Assembly: GCA_918026815.1 (NCBI GenBank)
Contig: CAKJVC010000061.1
Coordinates: forward strand, 248,001 to 312,000
Origin: Chalara sp. BL73
Lineage: Eukaryota > Ascomycota > Leotiomycetes > Helotiales
Length of the DNA stretch: 64,000 nt
Direction of reading: 5' to 3'
Shown here: piece by piece, positions 57,484 to 64,000 of the stretch
How positions within the stretch are numbered: position 1 is the stretch's first letter
Layout of the letters: each line of letters starts with the position of its first letter
The notes under the pieces: generated by a model
The model's database searches: none
What the model was told of the DNA's origin: nothing
What the model saw: the letters and a program-made list of their open reading frames with translations, nothing else
Translations under genes and position numbers: made by a program

Positions 57484-59082
57484 TTACCCTACCAAGGACA
57501 TTGTAGGCTCAGGCCAACTTCCCCATATCATAGGTCTATCTGTTATCCTTGTATTTAACGGGGCTAAGATCTTTACTCTGCCCTTTAACTCATCGACCTC
57601 TGATATATATACGAAGCCCATAACTGTAGCATCTCTGATTATCTCTTGCGAATCATTCATACCTGCAAAGACTACCGCCAAGATGCAATGTACCATCTCC
57701 TGCGAAGCTGTGACTCTTTCATACAGCCTGCCGGATACATCTTGCTCCTCATCAGCCCCACCGGGCAGGAAAGATGCATCTGTCGTGCGTGCTGAACGAG
57801 CGTTAGTAAAACTTGAGAAATATGTAACAGTTATCGTACCTTCGTGCACCTTGTAGACCGTTAGCTCATTGATGTCGACCGACTGTGTGTGAGGACTGAG
57901 TGTTCTCTTCTCATCCCCGAAGAAATACTCCCGGATTGCTGCCTCTCTCGTTTGACGCAAGTATCTGTAATATGTTGATTAGGATTGAACATTGAATATA
58001 AACTAAATCTTCCTCAAAACACGTACTCTTCATCTCGGTCGATACAGCCACCTGACTTATCAAGCTTGATGATGACCAGGTCTTCATTGCGGATGGTCTT
58101 ATAATTCAAGAATCGACGATGCATGTCAATGTTCAACCGCTCTGAGCCTAGAACTAGTACAACATTGACTGGAAGCAGGTTAGCCAGGCATCAGTGAAAG
58201 AATTGTTTGTATACATACCCTGAAATTCTGATATTATATGTGATATCAAATCAAAGTTTTCCTTTCCCTGGCTTAGGATGCCAGGAGTGTCAATAATCAT
58301 GCCAGTATGCTTAATGTCAGGGTCTTCAGCTAGCCGACTTGCTCCTGCAATAGCCAGCCGCGAAATCGTAGGCCTGTAAAGTTTTGTATTGTCTTCTGGG
58401 TTTGGTGATCCATAGAAGTAACATAATGGCAGCTTCACAGGCACTGGACTAGGCCCACTAGATGGGCTGCTTCCCCATCCCTGCTCAACATCAAGTATCG
58501 AAGCAAAAGGCGTTGCGGTCAGGCTCCTGGTATTGATAACATACCCTCTCTCGAATCTGTGTTGATTACCATAGGCTGCCTCCCAACTCGTGTTGCATAT
58601 GCCGTCAATATCTTGACCAAGCTTGTCTTCCCTGAATTGCTAGGTCCCACCACGAGAACTCTAGGCCCTTCACCATTCCTTTCACTTGCTTCATCTCGTA
58701 GTTTGTCTAGCGCAAAATGTGTATTGACGTACGAGACCATAGGTGTCTCCTCCGCTATATACTCAACACACGGTCCTAAAACTTCTAGTCTGCACCCATG
58801 CCATGAGAAAATCGCAGCCTTTGTTCCTCTGAAAGTATATACATGATTGAGTGCCAGCTCAGTCCCGAAAAGCTCCGCAGTTCCTGAAAGAACCTACAAA
58901 AGTTAGATTTAAATACCATAGGGGAAGATATCCCTGACCTTTACTTCGATGCTTTGCCCAACCGCTACCTCGAATCTCCATTCCGAATTTGCTGTGAGGT
59001 CGTGGTGTACGGTAACTGTTGATTGAATGGGCGCATGTAGACGCGCTGCAGGTGTAGCTTGCCCTAGACCAGGTATTGACAT
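57484..59082 (-). CDS. CLP1: Clp1, mRNA cleavage/polyadenylation factor, with apparent frameshift
   Basis: P-loop protein of pre-mRNA cleavage factor IA (yeast Clp1), a partner of Pcf11 in 3'-end formation. Exons: 59082-58939, 58893-58219, 58168-58027, 57964-57840 and 57791-57484. The N-terminal domain carries EWRFEV and GTELALNHVYTFRGTK. The P-loop is GPSNSGKTSLVK, followed by DSREGMLSIPGA. The frame then meets TGA, but one base away the family sequence resumes (LTATPFASILDVEQGWG, SSGPSPVPVKLP), so one base is missing near 58518-58528. Later motifs are TGMIIDTPGI, VNVVLVLGSERLNIDM, NEDLVIIKLDKSGG and DEEYLRQTREAAIREYFFGD. The chain ends MIWGSWPEPTMSLVG. The last intron (57792-57839) is 48 bp, a multiple of three without a stop, so retention would insert 16 residues. 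Because CLP1 is normally essential, a consensus error is the simpler reading of the break. Confidence 0.88.
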
Positions 59083-60686
59083 TGTGTCTTGGAAGCTGAG
59101 AATATGTTTGTTGACTTTTAGAAAGATCTGAGATTTGGAACTGGCTGGCAAGGATGTTTTCTCAGCCTTGTAGCCTTGTGTTGTTTGGATGTTTCTGAAA
59201 TTAACTATTTCATCACTTCATGGCTGAACATGGGAATAAATGGATGCTATCGCATAAACAACCTCTACTATTTGCAGACTCAGGCCATCACTGGTAGCTC
59301 GCAGGGCATGCAAATCATGGCATATGATATTTGTACATCCTCAAATTAAATGGGACCTAAAGGCCTATTAACTCCGTTGTTCCAGAACACGGCAGGGAAA
59401 CGCACTGGATGTCTACAAATTCATGATCTGCTGTCTGTTATATTTAATCAAATGTGTCTCGGTTGAGGATATCAAGATTATATATATATAGCTTAAAGAC
59501 ACCGAAATGCGAGAAACGTAAGAAAAGTAAGAATGATACGCAAGCATGGGCATCTTCACGACGGAATCATCATACACATTGAAGAGATAGTTTAGTCCTA
59601 AAGCAAATTAAACATTCAGGGAGATACAAAATAACCTCCAAACAAAGCACAGCGGGCAGGCTCATCATCTAACAAAAGATTTAGCATCGAATCCAACGGT
59701 AGCTTACACTGGATTTTGTATCACCTGCGCCAATCGTGTCCAACCCGTCGATACAAAGGGTTTCTCAATAGAGACATATGCTTCCTTAACACCCATCATC
59801 ATATTTTATACTACTTTCGCCTTGGACAAACCATGAGGTTGTTCATGCGAGCTTCTCGGAGTAGAAGGGGCTGAAAGTATGACCTTTCAAATACACCTTG
59901 CCAACAAGTTGCACAATACAATTGGTGGGCAATAAGGGCGATGCTGAAACTCGGAGAATATAATCGCTGCACTTGAACTCGTCCGGACACTGGAGGGCCT
60001 TTTGGTGTTGAGCCACCTCCCGAGCACCCCGAGCAGTCATGTATTCTAAAGGAAAGTATCCAGCCTAGACTAAAGCTTCTAAATTTTGTTTCCTACTATA
60101 TGAGGTGAAGAGGCTCCAATTATGATACGGGAGGATACAATAATTATGACCATCCTTTGCTGTACCAAACACAAGTCACTTAGAAGAGATCAATGGGGAA
60201 AATGAGGATGAGGGAGAACCGCGGCTAGGTATTAGTATCTTCCGAAGGTGCTAATATTGGTTAGATGGCTCCATATATTAGTCGAGCAGGTAAAGTTTTG
60301 CAAAAGCCTGTGGTAACAAGGATGTGGTTGTCATATCCTGCAATACAGACGGGCATCTGGTAGCTCAAGAGCAGAAGTTCAAGAATAGAGTGGATGGAGC
60401 TCAGGTATGCTCCAAGACTGCCATGTATACTTGTACCATGTACCAATACAAGGGGCTTATCCCCAGTGGACGGTTTCGTTCCATAGTAAATTATGGCATG
60501 TGGTAGCTTGATGTTGCATATTTGAAACGAAAACGTGGGGAGCGCAGAGTGGATGCTATTGGGAAATCTAGAACCTAACGCCAAAGCAACAAGTGTTTCT
60601 TCTATGCTGATCCCAAGTTCCCATGGGTATATAACATAATCATAATGCATAAGGCAAGCTTCTCCAAGGGATCTAAGTCTTCTTTC
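59083..60686. other. 1.6 kb intergenic region
   Basis: Lies between the CLP1 start and the Ipk2 3' end, both minus strand. A 65-codon ORF (59843-60040) and a 129-codon ORF (60261-60650) are open on the minus strand with ATG starts. Neither is recognised and the second overlaps the likely Ipk2 3' UTR. The region near 59083-59400 should be the CLP1 promoter. Confidence 0.4.
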
Positions 60687-61818
60687 TTACTTTAACAGGT
60701 TGTCCAGAATCTGGATGACACTTCTTACTCCCTTTAGAGCATTGTCGTCAGGGCCTTGTCCAGGAACCCATGTCGCATGAGCAAAGTCAATGACATGCAC
60801 TGCGTATGCCTTTGCAGCAAGTTCATCATCTTCCTCCTCCTCATCGTCTCCTTCGGTTTCTTCAGAGCCATTTACCGGGGAGTTGGCAGCCTTGGCCTGT
60901 CCATTGGATGTAGCTTCTTCCAGAGCCTTTCTCAATGCTAACCCATCGCCTTCAAAGACGAAGAGTAAACTTGCAGAGAACATGCGACTTTCTTGTCCCT
61001 CCAGCACTGCCTGAATCTCTCGGCAATCTGTCAGGAACGCCTCACATATCAACTTACCCAGCTCATCGTCAATGCCAGCTGCGTGCGAGAATATGTAAGA
61101 TCTGAAAGCATCCTCCACATTGTCCTTTGTCACAGACAAACGACCAAAATTCTTGTCATAGATCTTATAGCCATCTTCATCAACATCTCCAGTGGCGCCT
61201 TCTCCCTGCCAGACCCTCATTCCTGCTATGCGGAATCCCAAGTCTTTATGCGTGGTTTCCGCTGACACTTTATCAAACCGTGCCTTCTTCTCGGGAGACG
61301 CATCATCGGCATACAATCGCACACCCAGCTTCACATCCAATATATTTGGCTTTACGAAACCCGAAGCAGCGTTCGCAAGCACGATAGCTTGATTGGTCAC
61401 GATCCTCTTGCCTACCGTCTTGCTGGGTACGACCTCGGGAACCGTGCGTTTGGCAACTGGGATCGAGCCGGGCTCGACAGGTGGTATTCCATGGGCATGT
61501 TTTGCTAGCAGCGCATCGCATTGCTCTTCAACGGTTCCGTTATGGGCAGCATCGGTGAGAGACAGGGTCCCAAGGTAAGTGGGCATGAAGTTGAGAAAGT
61601 CAGGATGAGAAGCGACGGATTCCTCATAGAAATCAACCTCAGCTTGAGTACAGGGCTTGATGAAAAGGGTGCCGTCAACATCGCAGAGCGTGCCATCACT
61701 ACAGGTATATTAGAAAAGGATATGGTTGGGGGTGGTTGCGCCTGGCGCAAACTTACTGTCCTGCGACAGCGTGTTTGTACTCAACCAACTCTGCGTGGGT
61801 AGGCAATGCTTTTACCAT
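60687..61818 (-). CDS. inositol polyphosphate multikinase (Arg82/Ipk2 family)
   Basis: Phosphorylates soluble inositol phosphates (IP3 to IP5). Yeast Arg82 also serves as a transcription cofactor. Two exons, 61818-61757 and 61698-60687, about 357 residues. The family signature PxxxDxKxG is present as PNILDVKLG. The N-terminal GHDGTLCDVDGTLFIKPC spans the junction and, with EVDFYEES, matches the usual start of these kinases. GFRIAGMRVW and YDKNFGRLSVTKDNVEDAFR follow, and the catalytic-metal motif VIDFAHATWVPG with the conserved Asp lies near the C-terminus. An acidic insert (EETEGDDEEEEDDELAAK) just before that motif resembles the Asp-rich tract of yeast Arg82. All key motifs are intact and the length is typical. 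Confidence 0.92.
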
Positions 61819-62880
61819 TCTGAATATAAGCGTTTATGACACTATCATAATGCAAAAAGATCAAAGAGAAGAAGGGGATGGGTCGTGGGAGGGGCAAGCT
61901 TTTGTAGAGACCAAAGAGAGGAAGCGCCTGAAGGAGTTCTCAAGGCTGAGCAACATCTGCGACAGTGAACTGCTGTTGGTGTCAGGGTTTGGATTCAGGG
62001 GTTGTCATTGGCACTAATTTAGACTTTAGCGGGTATTTCGGGCACTAATGGCTGATGCGGCACGTCCTGGATTCGTGAGAACAACACCACATGCACTCTA
62101 AGACTCACAGCCCCAAATAATATACTATAAAGCAAACAATACAACCATTCAGTGCGGTAGAGATTATAGACCGTCGCTGGCGGGAATCCACAGGCCTACA
62201 CCGTCCGCTGAGAGTAGAGGCAAAGCAAACGGGCGACGCATTTTCAAAGACAAGGTAGGTGCAGGAAGTCCTGATTGTTCTCGGATTTTGAGCACGGTAA
62301 TTGCAAGTATAAAACCTTCTCTGTGTTCTTCATTCCCCTGGCACCCTCCTCGTTGTCACAAAGAGTGTATCTTGATCAGCTGTTCACATCATCAACTCCC
62401 CATTTTGTCCTGCATCAGTCCACGGGGTACATTGTCTTAGCTCTGGATAAGACATATATTTGCTATAACTTAGTTTATTGTTCACGCTCGTTCAATCTAG
62501 CCACTACCCTGATTAATCGCCACTGCCACCATTGTCAGGCCATCTTTCATGGTGCGGGCATACGTCCAGAAGATTCAGGTATCTCTACATGCACAGCCAT
62601 CCCCTCGTTTACACTCAGGAGAACTAAGCGAACGAACCCCTATTCCATTCACCTTACCTACTATATGCAAAATGTCACCTCCTGGAATCGTTTTCTCCGC
62701 CTTTATCGTTGCCAAATTAAACGCTAGTAATGGACTCACCATGACCACTCGCGACTGCCTCATCCAGCTGAATACTCAGGCTGCAGAACCTGATCACGTT
62801 CGACACTCCACATCAACTTACAAACTCACTAACTCACCAACGTGGAAAGCTACGCCGATATACAGAGCGCTACTGCCAAC
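61819..62880. other. divergent promoter region, Ipk2 / Arb1
   Basis: About 1.06 kb between the starts of the inositol polyphosphate kinase (-) and Arb1 (+). ORFs at 62275-62953 overlap each other in shifted frames and have weak composition. The sequence just upstream of the Arb1 ATG is open in frame, but it begins only with GTG. Confidence 0.45.
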
Positions 62881-64000
62881 ATGTCACGCGTTCGCCTGGA
62901 ATACGCTCCTCATCCCGAAGAATTATCGCGTCGCATCAGTCAGATCGACTTGACTAATACACGTCGCCGTTCAGGGACTGCCACGGGTGATGATGGCGAC
63001 TCTGCCAATCTACGATACACCATTCAAGATCTCTTAGAACTTGGGCCGACACCAAAGGCGGTTACTGTACCTCCACCAACTCCGAATGTGCTCCTCTATA
63101 CCCCTCCTAATGAAGAGGCTCCATCCGGTATCTCGGCTCCAGGGTCACCATCTTCTGATCAGCCCACTACAGTCCAGATAACAGAAGCTCAAGCGGCTGC
63201 TGTTGAGTCTGAGAGTGAGGATTATGGACTACATAGTCCTGAGCTTCCTATGAAGCAGAAGAAGAAGAAGAAGCGCAGTAGAAAGGGCAAGAGCAATAGT
63301 AAGAAGGCAACTGTTACTGGATTTGAAGGTCTGTTCTTTCTGAAAAGAGAACTTCTGATATGGCTCACTGATGCGAATTACAGAATTCTATGCCGACCCT
63401 CCCATCACGCCAGCTGAGCATAACGAGGAGTCTGAGCTTTATGATATGTGAGGATTCTTTATTGAAATCGTGGCTTCCGTTTCTCACTTTCTGTAGTGCT
63501 AGACCCCTTCATGAACGCGTACAGCACGCTGTCCAACGCTACAGACAAAGACGCAATCTGGACTCCATTCGAGCAAATATTCTCACCAAATATCTCATTC
63601 TTGGCGGCATTGAATCAAGCAATGCAAAACAGTTTACTGGCGGGCTTGATCAGAAGACTCTGGAAGAGGCTACAGCGGAAGAGATTGCTGCCATTCGGGC
63701 CACTGACCACATCCGTGTTGGCCAGAGGAATGCAAAGTATGCCGCCTCCGAGAAACAGTTGCACAACTCAAACTAATCTTCTTCAGGTACTATGATCCCA
63801 CAGAGGCTGAACACTGGGTCGTTGACTTTCAAGGAGTTGTCAAAGGCTTCCTGTCCCATACGGTGCCATGCCGCTTTCCTCTTGATACCGATGCAGAAAT
63901 CGATCAAATTTGTCGCGTTATTAAGAACTTTTTGAACTACCTTCTCACACACAGAGTTGCTGCGGAATATAATGATGATATATTAGCTGCCCGTGATGTT
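62881..64000 (+). CDS. arb1: Arb1, Argonaute siRNA chaperone (ARC) complex subunit, partial
   Basis: Arb1 with Arb2 holds duplex siRNA on Argonaute before loading into RITS, which drives heterochromatin in fission yeast. Exons: 62881-63328, 63384-63447, 63497-63736 and 63787 onward, cut by the window edge after about 320 residues. The first exon is disordered and ends with a Lys/Arg tract (MKQKKKKKRSRKGKSNSKKA) that may be a nuclear signal. The Arb1 domain starts EFYADPPITPAEHNEESELYD and continues RVQHAVQRYRQRRNLDS, ILTKYLILGGIESS, KQFTGGLDQKTLEEATAEEI, YYDPTEAEHWVVDFQGVVKG and KNFLNYLLTHRVAAEYNDDI. The identification rests on this recalled family pattern. It suggests the host has a small-RNA pathway acting on chromatin. 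No break was seen in the visible part. Confidence 0.85.

Noticed and set aside
59843..60040. 65-codon minus-strand ORF with ATG
   Set aside because: Not recognisable, no splice partners seen, and short enough to be chance.
60261..60650. 129-codon minus-strand ORF with ATG and a PLVLVHG phrase like an alpha/beta hydrolase
   Set aside because: No other hydrolase motif, wrong spacing for a fold, and it overlaps the likely 3' UTR of the Ipk2-type gene. Probably chance.
62549..62953. 134-codon plus-strand ORF overlapping the Arb1 start
   Set aside because: A different frame from Arb1 with poor composition. The Arb1 frame from 62881 is clearly the coding one.
1..64000. tRNA genes, CRISPR arrays, intact transposons
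   Set aside because: Both strands were scanned by eye for B-box, spaced-repeat and transposase patterns, and none was convincing. A tRNAscan or repeat-library search could still find weak cases.

Overview
The window reads as nuclear DNA of a filamentous ascomycete (Pezizomycotina, plausibly Leotiomycetes). Genes are split by short GT-AG introns, mostly 45-170 bp, with CTAAC or CTGAC branch sites close to the acceptor. They include families typical of such fungi: a fungal phytochrome hybrid kinase, Zn2Cys6 and copper-fist transcription factors, a HET-domain gene, a secreted GH5 endoglucanase and the RNAi factor Arb1. No tRNA, rRNA, CRISPR array, intact transposon or biosynthetic gene cluster was seen. 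Exon maps were built by hand from splice signals, frame continuity and remembered family conservation. No database or transcript was consulted. Starts are placed at ATG codons.

Layout. 0-6.6 kb: a sterol/lipid UDP-glycosyltransferase (-) and an unrecognised six-exon Ser/Pro-rich protein (-). 8-13 kb: a PDK1/Pkh-type kinase (+) and a short-chain dehydrogenase (+). 13.2-16.2 kb: a ten-exon SH3 gene (-) with an Lsb1/Pin3-like C-terminal half joined to a long unknown N-terminal half, and a possible one-nucleotide exon. 18.3-21.8 kb: a dienelactone-hydrolase protein (-), a SET-domain protein (-) and a small hydrophobic protein (+). 25-31.4 kb: a copper-fist factor (+) and an Rgt1-like Zn2Cys6 factor (+), with a telomere-like repeat between them. 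33.3-38.2 kb: the phytochrome (+). 39-44 kb: an FMN-binding split-barrel protein (+), a PRMT3-type arginine methyltransferase (-) and Mo25/HymA (+). 44.7-48.1 kb: a broken HET gene (+) and a SWI/SNF subunit of the Snf12/Swp73 family (-). 48.1-53.3 kb: two AT-rich gene-poor stretches around the GH5 endoglucanase (-). 53.3-59.1 kb: MsrB (-), an Age2-type ArfGAP (+), a broken Pmp3-like gene (+) and Clp1 (-). 60.7-64 kb: an Arg82/Ipk2 inositol polyphosphate kinase (-) and Arb1 (+), cut by the window edge.

The genes do not form one pathway. Functional themes are signalling (PDK1-like kinase, Mo25, Ipk2, phytochrome), chromatin and RNA (Snf12, PRMT3, SET protein, Clp1, Arb1), and membrane traffic or actin (ArfGAP, SH3 protein).

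The most unusual items are the putative one-nucleotide exon, the in-frame join in the SH3 gene, and single-base frame breaks in three neighbouring genes (ArfGAP, Pmp3-like, Clp1). The frame breaks look more like local consensus errors than biology. No convincing new multi-gene system was found.
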